Made by a program: the position numbers and the translations under genes. Source: Tubiluchus corallicola (taxonomy: Eukaryota > Priapulida > Priapulimorpha > Priapulimorphida > Tubiluchidae). From it: DNA of 64,000 nucleotides. The notes beneath the pieces were generated by a model. That model had not been told where the DNA came from, searched no databases, and saw only the letters and a list, made by a program, of their open reading frames with translations. The stretch lies in NCBI GenBank assembly GCA_030141605.1, contig JAQGDQ010000158.1, forward strand, positions 410,437-474,436, written 5' to 3'. Below, piece after piece: positions 1 to 12,165 of this stretch. The number at the start of each line of letters is the position of its first letter. Position 1 is the first letter of the stretch.

Positions 1-1684
1 ACAGTAAAAATAGTTTGATTAACTGAATAATCTAGTGATTATTAAACTTTACATACCATTGGAACTGTTAGAGAAAACAATACATTCTTAAAATAAACAA
101 TGTTTCTTGTGAGAAACTAATTCATTAATGCAGTACTAATGCATTACTTAAAAAACTAATTAGTGATTCACTGTTCATTGGGAAGTGGGAACCAATTTAT
201 TCTTTTCTACTGACGTTATGCTTTATCAAAGAATTTAATTTAAGGATAAACAACACATTTTTGAAAGAGGTGATGACTATCTTTGGTTTCTCTTTTTGTA
301 ACTTGCACTTAAATAAGTTAATTTCCAATTTATTCAAAGTAATGCATCTACATTTGACTTACCTAAGTCACATTTGAGTTACCAAAACACATTCGAAATT
401 CCTATGTCTACATTTCACTTACCTAAGTCACATTTGAACTTTCCTGTGTCTACATTTGTGTGTAAAACCCATACTACAACTAAACCTATAGTTTAATTCT
501 AGCACTTTACCAGCTAAATCTTTAGGTACAGTGAATGATTTTAATGCATTGAATAACTGTTTTTAAAACAAATGTTTGAGACTAGTTGTTTGCACTCCTT
601 AAATTGTATGTTTTACTGCACATCTCGCAAGTTACCTGTAATGACTCATTAAACTTAAAGGAAACCTGCGCTAACAAGGCAAATGTTTTCTAAATACTTC
701 ATTATTTTCATTTTATTATTTTTGTTTTACTGCAGTTCGCAAAGATCGTGCATATTGCTTTAGTTCTATGGTAAAAACTAGCATTAATTTGTTAAAAAGT
801 AGTGCTCACAAAAGCAGCTAAATTGTTCTGAGTGCATGATAGTACGAGTGTTTTAATGACAAAGAATGAAAGTAATTAAGAGTTGAATTAATTCGTAATT
901 CGTATCCAATTCAAATAAAAAACTGGTTTGAATTGAATTTAAACGTTCAGTGCTCCCCTTACAGGAACGTTTCTGCCGTGTCACAAGAGGTCTCCCAACA
1001 ATCGTCTGCTCTTCCAGCAGTCGGGTCAAAAACCACTTCTAATTTTCAATAATATTTGTACATCTCTTAGATCTTAGATCTCTGCTGGGCTTCGCTAACT
1101 GCTAAATCTAAGACTTAAGCAAAAATGTGGACAGTTGGGCAAATTAAAATTGATTTGTGACCAAATTAAGCATGTAATATGTCAGCCTGTAATTTTTCAG
1201 ATTTTTTGTTGTTAATATAGAAATGAGAATTATTTTTCTTAAATGTACATACATTTATTTCTGGGAGAAAGTATTTTTGAGAAATTGAAGTCTGTATCGT
1301 AAAATGTGACAAGTTAACTCAACAATGTGCAACATTGTGGAATTTAGGTAGTATAGTTTGAATTTTAATTTTAGAATATATGATGCTTGATGCGAAATTA
1401 ATTATAAGAAATTAAATGATTTCAAGTCATTGATCCAAGTTCAAAATGTGTTAATATTTCTGCTTTTGAATGTATTTGCATTGTAAACTTGTTGCACTCT
1501 ATGTGGATATTTTTGTGAACATAGTTCTTGAAATAAAAGTGTCAATGATTATTAAACATGTGTAATTAACATATTAATGTAGTTTTGGACGATATTTTAT
1601 TGAATGCGAAATTGTTTTCCCTGCTTTGTACGATAATAAAAGTTTACAATTATTACATTTAATTAATTCAAACTATGAAGTTTT
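1..1684. other. AT-rich stretch with no recognised gene
   Basis: No reading frame of useful length and no recognisable protein segment on either strand. Plus-strand AATAAA hexamers occur at 1532-1537 and 1635-1640. This could therefore be the 3' untranslated end of a plus-strand gene lying to the left and converging on the tetraspanin gene, but nothing else supports that reading. Confidence 0.4.
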
Positions 1685-1690
1685 TTTATT
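1685..1690 (-). promoter_or_regulatory. Candidate poly(A) signal of the tetraspanin gene
   Basis: The minus strand reads AATAAA about 115 bases downstream of the tetraspanin stop codon at 1806-1808. This is the nearest canonical hexamer and would give a short 3' UTR. Further copies on the same strand near 1594 and 1253 are alternatives. Confidence 0.5.
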
Positions 1691-1805
1691 TACACAGTAA
1701 CTTAGTCATTGGATGCTGCACAACTCTGAACATTATACACAACGTAAAAATAGTCAGTAAGACAGCTGCCACTTTCTCCAGTGATTTTTTGACAACCCCC
1801 ATTCT

Positions 1806-1886
1806 TTACCTTCTGCCATATTTCCATCTGGCCTTCTGTTCTTCAATCTGGGCTAGCAGTCTGAGTGACAGAAAGATGACTAGTAA
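1806..1886 (-). CDS. Tetraspanin terminal exon: end of TM4 and cytoplasmic tail
   Basis: 26 codons plus TAA. The acceptor is a pyrimidine tract ending TTTCAG. It encodes LLVIFLSLRLLAQIEEQK and a basic tail ending YGRR. The final codons also read AAG followed by GTAAAG, a weak potential splice donor, so a longer isoform cannot be excluded from sequence alone. Confidence 0.8.
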   Translation of the reverse strand, partial: LLVIFLSLRLLAQIEEQKARWKYGRR

Positions 1887-4800
1887 CTGAAAGAAAAAAA
1901 TGGTTACACCTTTTGAGCTCTCTCTCTTTCTCTCTCCCTCTCTCTCGTTTCAAGTTTTAGATGCTGTATTGTAACTCCGTTCTGCTCTCATCCCAGTAAA
2001 CATTTCTGAGAATCTGAGTCTATTAGTCTTGGTGATTATCTTCACTAAGTACAATAAAATAGTGACATTAAACTTTAGTTCAAGGATTTGCCTATGGGTT
2101 TTTAAACAAATCTCAGTTTTCCTATTAAGCGTTCAGTAAAGTACAAACCATTGGTATTAGTACGGCGGTGACGCAGCTGGCCAGAATTGTACCATGATCC
2201 TCAATCCAAGCCATTATGGTGGGATAGCAGCCTACAGTATTTATAACATCCCGTGCTTCCGGTTCCTGTATCAATTTTAACAGCATTTAAACTTGGGCAC
2301 AAATAAATTTACGAACTTTCATATGATTTCTAATACTTTCTGATAAATAATGGTAATGGTAAAACAAACATTTCAGAATGCAGACCGCGAATGGTGGGCA
2401 CCAAATTTTGAACGTTAATGGTTTCTTATAATAACCCCTGTACACCGGGCGACTGAACGGTGACCAGCAGTATCAATCAGGCACCATGAGTTAGTTAGCC
2501 TACCATGACAGTTACAATAAACCTGTTCTCAGTTCAAGCGATTGATGATGATCGTGAAAAGGTCAACGGTTAAGTGAACCAGACAATACATTTGTGTACA
2601 CTTCGCAGCCCATGGTTGTAATAGTAACAGTCTTAACAGCTAGCTAAATCCCTTACCTAGTTCGATTTTTTTCTTGTTCCCAAGCAAGATCCTGCTAGTA
2701 GATCACTCTGCACACAGCCTGATGCATAATTAAGTAAAGTCCACGTAAAACAACTGAAGTTACTGAACTGGTGCGGCAGATGGTTTGCTTTACCCACATG
2801 TCACGTAACGGTTGCAGCTAAGACGCGTACACTTAACCTTTGACCTACAACAACTGCGCGTGCGCACAACGAAACTGTGAAAAGGTTTATTCACGTTCAC
2901 GACCAATGACGTTTTACCTAGATGAAGAGGAAGTATGGCTCGAACATTCAATTATTTGATGCCAATAGAAATTGTAACCTCACATCGTTTGAATGAACTT
3001 CACTGCATTTTACAAGTAACTCGTATCTGAATTTTTATTTTAACACGTTGGGCGGCAGACCTGTCGAACAACCATCTGTTACTAACGGCTTTGCGATCGA
3101 CTCTCTTAACTGCCTTCAATGAACATGTACTTATCCATATTTTGACAACTCTAACGTCAAAAGCTGTCTGATTTTCGCAAACGTGGATATAATCAGACTT
3201 AGTTATACTTAAACTATAAAACTTTTGCCTACCGTTTTCTTTAAAGCGTCAAATCCACAAATAGAATTGGGTGGCTTGTCCTAGAAAAGCATTTTTCACA
3301 TTAATTAGCTTAAATAGTAATTATTTTTCCATTCAGCAAGACTAATTGACATTCTTCTGAAAAAAAAACAAAACCAAAAGGAAATATCGAACAACTTATT
3401 GTGAGAATCCTGGTTTATGGTTTATGACAAAATCATAAGCAGAAGATTCTGCAATGTTACTTGAACTGTATTGCGATTGGAAGAACAAAACGTGAGTCGT
3501 TCACATAATTATCACGGTATAATATAAGACTCATAAGATTAAATGCAGGAACCTAATCTTACGCTTTGACAATGCGATGCAGCTACGTCCACTTTGCGAA
3601 AAAAATTCTACATCATTCCAGGTGTTTATAACAGAGTGAAAAGCTGCATTGGTGAAATATTCAAATTTGCATGACGAAAACTAAAAATGAATCATACATC
3701 TTCATAAAGGCAGCAAGATCGTGGCACAGCACATCGTTCAATGCTTGGATTCTGCTCCGTGCAGTTGTAGTAAGTGTTCATGTTCCAGTCTCTATATCCA
3801 TCAGGACCAACACCACAACACTTGAACTGACAAATATTTCAAAGCAAATTAAAATACAAAAACAAAAGAAGCCCATTCCACCTATAACTTGGTCCTATAA
3901 GCGATAATGGCCATTTTGATAACGGTGATGGTGATATGATGAATGGATGATGATGATGATGATGATGATGACGATGATGTTGATGATAAATGACTGGTTG
4001 ATTCACAATGATTTGAAGAAAAAGGAGAAAAATATGATGATGATGATGATGAAGCCCATTCCACCTATAAGTGATAACAGCCATGATTTGACGACACTGA
4101 TGGCGATAACGGTAGTAATGAAAATAACAGTGATGATGATGGTGATGACGATGATGACGATAACGATGAAGAAAAAATTTAGTCCTGTTAAAGGCTTCAA
4201 CATCAATTTTGAAAGCCTCGAAAATTCTCAGTTTAGCAATTTTTTTTTCAATGCTAGTAAAAATTTCTACTTCATTAATAAAATTTTGTATTATAACTTG
4301 TTATTATAGTAAGTTTGTTACCTTATAGTAACTACATTATAGTTACTAGAATAGTAAACTCGCTACTAAAAGTAGCTATTTAGAAACACAGCAGTTTCCT
4401 GAGCAACACGGAATTTTGCTTGTATTCTGACTGAATGCATTATGATAATGTATCTGAGTGACTCACTCCCACTTGAAGTCCATCTATAAGATCTTGAAGA
4501 TCAGGATCGTCTCTATACTTGTAGACAGCTTGAGTGAGAAAACTGGCAGGATTGACATTTGTCGTGTTAGGATCAGCAAAAATCAACACGAAGGCAACTC
4601 CACCCAGGACGACCGTGGCCACGAAGATGAATATAATCGTGTACGAAAACTGCAAAAATGAAAAAGAAATAAACCTGGTTTGAATTGAAACAATCTAAAT
4701 AATTACTGCTTTGAAGCAACAGGACAGAAAAAAACTGCTTGTCGCGGAGTACCGGAAAGATGGAGAATTTTGCCTACCTGGAAAATAAGAGACATCCCAA

Positions 4801-6465
4801 ATGTAACACAAGTATTTCAGGCTCAGAACCTCTATTCATCAATAAAGTGCGCTGTGACCAAATACAAATGGGTGTCTATTGGCAAAGTATTAAAGCTGGG
4901 CAGGAATTTTGAAGGTAAATTTATGCAGAATTTTTGTCTAAAACTGTACTTGGACGGACAAACATTAAACGTAAACGTAAAAATGTCTGACTGCATGAGT
5001 GTTTATTTGAGCACATAATTGTATGGACATTTTGCTTACATCATATTCCTACTAATTTATTGCACTCAGTAATTCTATTTCAGCTTAGCGACATTTAATG
5101 TCTGAGCATCTTTATGAAATTGTTTTATTACCTATGAAGCAATTCGAGGCTTTTCTTATCAACGTCTAGTGATATATCATGCCTATAAAGATCATTTAAT
5201 ATTATGATGCTTATTGAAATCAGTACCTACAAAAGCATCCCATAGATTTAAACGCCTTTTATTATGTACCATGCTTTATGATGTGCATGGTAAGGCTGCA
5301 ATAATGTTAGTTGACATTGATAAGCATACGAAAAATAGAAAAAAAACTTAAAGCAGTAGTCAACTAATACTTAGCAGTTTGCAGTTTGTTTTTGCAACAA
5401 ATTAGCGGTTTTGTGTAAATGGTAGCATGAAATAGGTCAAGAAACATCGTCTTTTGACATTTTGTAGAATAATTCAAGCTGAATTTGAAGAGAACCGTTG
5501 ATCTAAATTTAACAGCACATTAAGCTTGATTCGTTTATTTTTGTCCTGTGGGTTAACTACATCAACTATCGCAACTCTGCTTCTTTTAGCAACTTGTTTT
5601 ATTCTTGAGCTGTCTAATTGGGCACAGTTTGTCAATTTTGTGCACTTGCTCTTTGAAGAATCAGTTTTAATTTAAAGTCTCACACAATAAAAAACTCTTA
5701 CTTGTCATGTAGTAGTAGTCTCTTTATACTCGTCAGAACCGAATGCACGAAAAGTTGTATTTATTATACACTGTCAGTATTGAACGTGTCTTTATGAATA
5801 GAATTTGGTGTTTAGTCATTCGCACAGTGAACATAATCATGCGCGCTCAGAGGCGCATAGCATTGTCCAATTGAGCACAATTATATTCGGGCAAATACGT
5901 GAGAGAAAGGTCCAAAGTCGCTTAAACGTTGCTGGTTTTCGTGCAACATGTCCATTTCGCTTGTGAAAATTATTAAATTATTACTTCATATGTATGCTAC
6001 ACCTCATGACAATTAGAAATGAATACGAATTGTAAATGACATCAACTGATTGTTGTAATTTTGTAAAAACGTTGAGCTTAGATCAAGCCTTTCCTGCCAT
6101 GATTTGTTGCAAAAGTTGTCCCAAGTTGCTGTGTTAAATCAGACATTTAACCACCAGAAGGTGTGAACCGTTTACGTGCAAGATAAAATATGGTATGAAC
6201 GCACCACTGTTATTGAATAGCCTTCGAAATCTTCTTGTTCAGACTTTTGCAGCGTATTAAAGAATTAGAGACTAACCGTTTTTAATAAGCAAGTGTTCTC
6301 CCTTAAGGAGCCTGTGCAGCCAAGAAAAGCAAGAACAAACATGACGCATCCACACGCTAGCATCAAAATTGTTGGGTCCAAAACAACGTCCATGATGTCC
6401 ATGATTTGCTTCTTCTTGTCAAGAAATGCATATAGACCTACTCCAGCAAAAAATGCACCGCCAAC
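1806..6465 (-). CDS. Tetraspanin, TSPAN33/TSPANC8-like (five exons seen, N-terminus missing)
   Basis: Minus-strand gene assembled from exons 6465-6277, 4649-4473, 3826-3698, 2265-2149 and 1886-1806. All junctions have AG/GT borders and all are phase 0, giving 230 residues. The product is a four-pass membrane protein that would organise membrane microdomains; TSPANC8 members escort the protease ADAM10, so that role is a family-based inference. Visible in order: end of TM1, small loop, TM2 followed by GCTGSLREN, TM3, large loop with YRDDPDLQDLID and the hallmark CCG, TM4, and a basic tail ending YGRR. The motif SLREN followed by CLL, and the YRDD-DLQ-LID block, are very close to TSPAN33. The large loop has seven cysteines where C8 members have eight. 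The missing 5' exon must carry the start codon and about 30-40 residues; I did not find it. Family assignment is strong, the exact orthologue is not. Confidence 0.85.
2149..2265 (-). CDS. Tetraspanin exon: end of the large loop and TM4
   Basis: 39 codons, phase 0. The acceptor ends ATACAG; the donor is ATG followed by GTTTGT. It encodes EPEARDVINTVGCYPTIM, then AWIEDHG and a hydrophobic TM4. Compared with TSPAN33, the region between VINT and the last loop cysteine is contracted: the MCG step and about 20 following residues are absent, within one uninterrupted exon. Confidence 0.8.
2266..3697 (-). other. Tetraspanin intron
   Basis: No coding segment found. The part around 2760-2880 is richer in CpG than its surroundings and includes CTGCGCGTGCGCAC near 2855, an NRF1-like palindrome. 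It could be an internal regulatory segment, at low confidence. Confidence 0.5.
3698..3826 (-). CDS. Tetraspanin exon: CCG motif and cysteine-rich large loop
   Basis: 43 codons, phase 0. The acceptor ends GTCAG; the donor is GAT followed by GTATGA. It begins FKCCGVGPDGYRDWN and continues with YYNCTEQ (a second glycosylation sequon), ERCAVPRSCC and YED. The CCG motif, NC, RC and SCC follow the TSPANC8 cysteine pattern. An ATG-type trinucleotide repeat lies about 100 bases upstream in the adjoining intron. Confidence 0.85.
3827..4472 (-). repeat. Tetraspanin intron with GAT-type microsatellite and duplicated unit
   Basis: A degenerate GAT/ATG trinucleotide tract covers roughly 3926-4172. The phrase AAGCCCATTCCACCTATAA occurs twice, starting near 3869 and 4049 and each time followed by a GATAA-containing segment, which points to a tandem duplication of about 180 bases. 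The polyhistidine and polymethionine reading frames here are repeat artefacts. Confidence 0.7.
4473..4649 (-). CDS. Tetraspanin exon: TM3 and start of the large extracellular loop
   Basis: 59 codons, phase 0. The acceptor is a pyrimidine-rich run ending TTTTGCAG; the donor is CAA followed by GTGGGA. It encodes FSYTIIFIFVATVVLGG (TM3), a short polar stretch with a possible N-glycosylation site (NTT), then AVYKYRDDPDLQDLIDGLQ, which aligns directly with the large-loop entry of TSPAN33. Confidence 0.85.
4650..6276 (-). other. Tetraspanin intron
   Basis: About 1.6 kb of AT-rich sequence between the TM2 and TM3 exons. No coding segment, RNA gene or recognisable mobile element was seen. Confidence 0.5.
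6277..6465 (-). CDS. Tetraspanin exon: end of TM1, small loop, TM2
   Basis: 63 codons, phase 0 at both ends. The acceptor reads TTACAG before GTTGGC and the donor is ACG followed by GTTAGT. It encodes VGGAFFAGVGLYAF (TM1 end), a lysine-rich short loop, DPTILMLACG (TM2), then GCTGSLREN and CLLKT. The GC-x-GSLREN motif at the inner end of TM2 is a family signature. Confidence 0.85.
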
Positions 6466-6701
6466 CTGTAATAAATAGATAAAATAAACCAGCTTACGCG
6501 GGAAGAAGAGATCACAGCATTGACTTCTAAAGAGAGAGCAGTGAGCTTCTTGTGTCCTCTCCTTGTAATTATTACACTGTTACCAAACAATGTTATAGCC
6601 AAAAATATAAAATCAAATACAAAGAGGTCCCAGTGTTAGTTCTTCCACCAAACTATGTTCACTACCAGTGCTTCCGATAGTATATAGGTATTACACATAA
6701 T

Positions 6702-7105
6702 CAGGGGCGTATCAAGACATTACAACGCCGTAGATAGTTCAGTTTCGCCTATCTCTATTATCAGTTTATGGTTGTTTATATTTCGAAGCTTAATGCACAG
6801 TTACCTGTGGTGTTTTTGTAGCCCTCTCACTTAACACCAACGTGGGTGCTGTAAGTTCCCTATATTTGCATAGAGCTTATATAATAGCAGGCTGCACAAC
6901 TGCTTGTGGTTAAATACTAGTATTTTCTTTGCGCTTGTATAAAACTGCCTCCGTAACAGCTTGTGGTGTTTTACACAATATTGTGAATATGAAAGGATGT
7001 ACGCATTTGCCGAGATTTTTTAACGCAGGCCCCTTAAATCTGACACCCCTCAAAACTTAGCTCCCTAAGCTACAATCTATTAGTAAATATGCCCCTCCAC
7101 CCCTG
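6702..7105. mobile_element. Possible hAT-type MITE relic
   Basis: The left edge reads CAGGGGCGTATC and the right edge read inward is CAGGGGTGGAGG, the CAGGGG terminus typical of many hAT elements. The interior is non-coding and about 400 bases long. No convincing 8-bp target duplication was found, so this could be a chance pairing of ends or two different relics. Confidence 0.3.
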
Positions 7106-7108
7106 CAA

Positions 7109-7831
7109 GGTCATAAGGTCATAATTATGGCCGCGTATGGATTACAAAGCTCACCAAATGTATGACATGGCAGACGCATTAATTAGTAACCGCCGTATCT
7201 ATTATGTTTTGATTTTAAGTAAAGCACTTAGTATACTAGTGCACAGTTATCATATAGCGAAAGTGACATTAGGACTACTGTACTACTGTTTAGCTACTGT
7301 ACAATTTCACCTTCTCCACAGTTTTTACCTAGATTGTTTGCCAAACATAAAAAGCTCTTACCCAGAAAGCAAAGTTTATGAAGAACAGAAAATATTTTAA
7401 ACAGGAGCTGATGACCGTTTTTCTGTTTGCCTTGGAACTTCCTTGTTTCTCAACTTTAGACAACTTCTCTGTAAATATGAACAAGAACAACAGGTTATTC
7501 ATAGTTTCATTATAACTGTTTGCTTCTTGTCTTACAGAGAATTAATATCATATTAACAAAGTTAAGGTCGTCGTTGAAATATAATCTTGTTCATCTAATG
7601 AAACGACTGAAGACGATGACGTAAGCTTCCCATGTTTATTTTAGACACGGTTAACTGTTCTTTCCGGTTTGAGATTAAGATTTAAGTATACGGGTTTGCG
7701 AACTAAGACTCAAGTATCTCCTCAAGAATTTAATTCTAGATTAAAGATGGTAAGCTTCGAACGCAATGTAATTACAGCGAACGCACAATCTTCATAATTT
7801 TAATATTGTAATGTTTACGGTAATGCCTAAT

Positions 7832-7833
<2 letters not shown>
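7109..7833. other. Non-coding stretch
   Basis: Short frames only, with no family resemblance. Nothing recognised. Confidence 0.4.
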
Positions 7834-7895
<62 letters not shown>

Positions 7896-7939
7896 AGGTG
7901 AGAAAGGTGAGAAAAAGAGATGAAAGAGAGAGGGGGAGA

Positions 7940-7986
<47 letters not shown>

Positions 7987-8085
7987 GGGGGTAGAGACAG
8001 GGTGTGAGAGAGAGAAAGAGTGACAGACAGACAGACAGATAGATGCACAGACAGATAGGCTGGCAGGCAGACAGACCTATAGACG

Positions 8086-8150
<65 letters not shown>
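7834..8150. repeat. Compound GA microsatellite
   Basis: Three long GA tracts interrupted by GGGGGAGAG-type and GACA/GATA-type segments (near 8022-8085). Frames reading RERERE or SLSLSL across it are artefacts. A second array of the same type lies at about 38.95-39.13 kb. Confidence 0.95.
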
Positions 8151-8154
<4 letters not shown>

Positions 8155-11044
8155 GGGTGAGCGAAATATACCTTCTGTTTTTGTCAACTTGGTTGGTGTC
8201 GTACTGCTGGACGATGTTATTCTTAATCTAGTTGACATGTCTTGCTTGACACAACGTGTAAGACACGCCCACCAATAGAGCAAAACTCATCTATTATCGT
8301 CAATGATTCTTTTACTGGTCACATAGTTTTTATTCAGAATGGCTTTTAATATGTCGACCGAGCTTTATAAGATTACACACTTTCCGCAAAAACGTCAGCA
8401 ATGAATTCAAAATCTTTGGATTGCTCAAAAATACGCTGGCTTCTGTACATTGTACAGTTAGATTTTTAGTTTGCCACGACACCAGCAAGCAGTGCAGAAT
8501 TAGCGAAGAACATTAGTTTATTTTACGAATCAATTTAAAACGAAATTCCAAGAAAGCCAATTAAGGCCCATTAAAATCAGAACTAATTACACGCTGGGTA
8601 ATTTGGTATTAATAAAAAACAACCAAGCCAAATATGAAAATGTGCAAAACGCCACACACTACTACCAAACGATAACGTTCAGGTGGGCAATAATAGGGTT
8701 TCCAAATACCCGGCCGGATTTTAAACTTAGGTGAAAATTGACATGTAAAACCGGACATTAATTTGCCCATTTCTTCCACATTTTCCAATTCAACCGCAAT
8801 TGCTGTTGTGGTTATAGTTACACAAACATCAGAATTTTTTACTACAACATCGACGTCTCAAAAACTTATATTTAGAACTTTTTCTTTTTTTGCACACAAA
8901 CAGTGGAAGTCTGAAAGCTACGCTAAACAAAAAGTCGGCGATTTTATTTCACAGATAATGCGGCAAATCTTCTTTCTCTATACGCGTGTTTTTTCCATTT
9001 CAAAACGATTTAAAGAGTTAATTATTTTTTGCGGGCACACTGAGTTGTGTCCCCCATTTTGTCGAAATGGTATTACATAAAATTCAGTAAGCCTGTGTTT
9101 GGCCTACGTACTAATTGTCAGTTTTTGATACATGCTTTTGTACAGGTGTACATCACGCTGCTCCGTATTGTGTAAAATTATGGCTAACGAAGTTTTTGTT
9201 GTGTGCTAACGTCCGAAAACTCAAAAACACATGTGTTTGTTGTTATTATTTTTACTTTATAGGCCTATGCCTTTACATAATTGTTAAATCACTTTGATTT
9301 ATTATAATTTTATAATGTTTATACTGTTTTACTAATCAAATCACAAAAACATGATTATTTCGTTTTCTTTCTTCAGAATTAAACTACTTTTCAATTTAAA
9401 CTGCTTTTCAATGCCCAAACTTAAAAATGTCTTGCCACTTTTGGGAGCATTTCTATTGCATTACGATATTCGTTTCCAAAAAGCCCATTGTGGGCAATAA
9501 AAGCAGTTGACAGCTGTTCAAGCATACTGGAAACATGCTGGCTTGCAAAATAGCATAAAAAAATTGATTTAGAATCGAGTTAACCGCTCTGATCGAAAAT
9601 AATCGACGACAGGGAACTGCAGTGCAAGTAACAACGTTTAAATTGCTTGTTTGTCTGTCTGTTTGCTCGTTGTTTGTTTGTTTACTTGCTTGCTAGATTG
9701 GTAGAAGCGAAAAAATATAGCGACGGAAATGTACACGAGACATTCAAGTGAGATACAGGTATTTTCATTTTAGACACACAGTCACCGCAGTAAAAATACA
9801 ATATTATTTCTAAGCACTGCACGTTTAGTTGACCGCGCAAATTGATGACACTCAACTGGGCACGTCTACAACAATTTCCTGCTTGTTATGCAGCAAAGCT
9901 CGTCTATAGGCTTCGATTGTCCTGTAATTTAGCAGTAATTTAGTAAAAAAAGGAACTTACTTGCAACTTGCTTGTAATCTCTTACAAAGTCCAACGTGTA
10001 AAATTTCAGTTGGCGAACCATTGCTGAAAGATCTATCATGGCGTCGTTATGATTCTCCATTCTCTTGGCACCATGACTTCCTTCAAGATTTTTCTTCATG
10101 CTTTACTTTTGACACAAGGCAAGGTACATATGCTGTAGTTTTGTTCGCAAATGTATGCAAAAGTTTCGACAAATAATACAGTGACGCTTTTATTGTTTAA
10201 TCGCGACACCCGTTGTTCTAGTACGTTCTTTTTGCATTAATATACTTGCAGAAGCTTCACTATAATATTAATAAAGTAAAATGCAGGTATCATTTCAAAT
10301 CCAATTGAAGGTATCATTAAAAGTAACGGTGCATATTGCCCTCACAGTACTGCTCACGGATCTACGTCCATGATGTCACATATTTACGATTGATCATGGG
10401 ATATTAAAAAGTAACCGAAAGAAATGCGTGATACAAAGGTTTATGATAATTAATAAACTATTAGCTAATCGAATCTTTGTCGTGGGTTAGATCCATATCG
10501 GTAGCTACACCACATAAACAGACAGGTCTACTAAAAGTTCTGTGGACTGACTCCCTCAATGCGAAGTCACAAGCGCTACTCGCTCACACAACAGTCCATT
10601 GTCTGAAATCACGAATAATTCGAGTCTGTTGACTGAACAAATTACTGCAATTTGTTCGATCGAACTGACATTTTGTTCTGTTTCAGCGCGTTCAATGGTA
10701 ATCACACATTTTCGCTTATCTAAGTCGGAAGTTTGAGTTAAAATTCGATTTCAGATTTAGCAATGTTAATTCTATTACTTCAAAAGAGGCATTTCCTCTA
10801 TTACGTTGCGACTAACTGAAACTGAGTTTGAGAAACTTTGTGGAATATCATTTTATATTGCTAATCTTTCATGCAAAATATAAACGTAAATTTGCCACTT
10901 TATTAAGTTTCAGATTATACGCCAATGTCTATGATTCTCGACGGATTAGATTAAATAAAAAACTACACTGATAAAATTTAATATCATAATTTATAATACT
11001 TCAAAGCTTTTCATGTAGTTTTACAATTAGTCGGAGTTTACACG
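8151..11044. other. Non-coding stretch, possibly 5' of the tetraspanin exons
   Basis: Scanned for the missing tetraspanin 5' exon and for other coding segments without success. If the relic at 11.05-11.10 kb derives from this gene, the stretch may be part of its long first intron. Confidence 0.4.
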
Positions 11045-11103
11045 TTTAAGGAGCTTATGCAGCCTAAACAGAGAATATAAATCGCTGCAACAATCGCCAA
11101 GCC
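11045..11103 (-). pseudogene. Decayed copy of the tetraspanin TM1-TM2 exon
   Basis: On the minus strand, after an acceptor-like TTTTCAG, a 59-base segment opens like the functional exon (TTGGCG-x-TTG against GTTGGCGGTGC). It closes with GGCTGCATAAGCTCCTTAA, nearly identical to the functional GGCTGCACAGGCTCCTTAA. The middle of the exon, about 100 bases, is missing, and no clear donor follows. I read it as an internally deleted duplicate exon. A shortened alternative exon is a less likely option. The comparison is by eye. Confidence 0.45.
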
Positions 11104-11365
11104 CTGAAAATGATTCTATGATCTGATTTGATTTTGATTTTAACTTTTTATTTCAAACCAAAGGTTTATAGTACAAAGCGTTTAAATATTTATAACACAT
11201 TAGCACATTAAATTAATAAACACAGATATAAGCAACAGTTACATAGCTAATAGTAACTATTAAGCCCATTTCTCATTCAGTCCACTGGTCTTGGCCCATG
11301 TGGCCTAGATTGGTCCCTCGATACAAAATTGTTTCTTAGTACTTTATAGTCCCAAGAAAACCCTA

Positions 11366-11549
<184 letters not shown>

Positions 11550-11940
11550 ACCCTATTAATGTCCAACTTTTATTAGAGCCTAAAATAATTTGATTTTTTA
11601 AGAGGCCAACATGCCGGAAAACCATTTATTATTATTATTGTCATCACAAATCCATTTATTGAAAAGTAATTACATTTTTTGCCTTCTGTTTTCGACGTTT
11701 TAGGAAAAACTAACATTTGGTTTAACATTCAACGGAATAAAAAAAGACAAAAAGGCAATTTATCAAATTCCTTGTAAAAGTTGATAAACTGGCAATCGAT
11801 ACGTTGATGATATCAGAGACATTAGTACCTTTTCTATTAATACACCAGTATTTTTGCCAGTTTGTTACCAAGAATGGCACCTAACTGCTCTAGCAATATC
11901 TGAAGTACCATCAACATTAACTAGTACAACTGTTTTATTA

Positions 11941-12165
11941 GTGTTTTTCTGGACTATCAGGACCACCTGGGGTAAGCGGTTTAACCAAATACAGGAAGGT
12001 CGTTTTCTTCATTTTTTCACCACAAGCAGGAGATCTCGGCTGATCATGCAGGAGAGCTGGCATATTGAGAAATGTGTCACCATCAGATGCAGTGAGGATA
12101 GCTTTTCTTATTTCATGATCTTGCTTTCTGTTAAAGTTAATCGCAGCTATGGCGTAGTCAATGAT
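11941..12165 (-). pseudogene. Unrecognised coding-like relic
   Basis: On the minus strand a 75-codon stretch is open between two stops. It has a protein-like composition rather than low complexity, with segments such as DYAIAAINFNRKQDHEIRK, LTASDGDTFLNMPALLHD and PLTPGGPDSPEKH. Beyond the stop, a shifted frame continues with TVVLVNVDGTSDIARAVRC. The change of frame suggests a broken gene or transposon fragment. I do not recognise the family, and chance remains possible. Confidence 0.3.

Noticed and set aside
4440-4655. A free-standing 71-codon membrane protein
   Set aside because: It is the TM3 exon of the tetraspanin read through its splice sites; the apparent first residues come from the acceptor site.
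7811-8283. Several frames rich in RE and SL over the GA tract
   Set aside because: They follow directly from the dinucleotide repeat and have no splice context or family resemblance.
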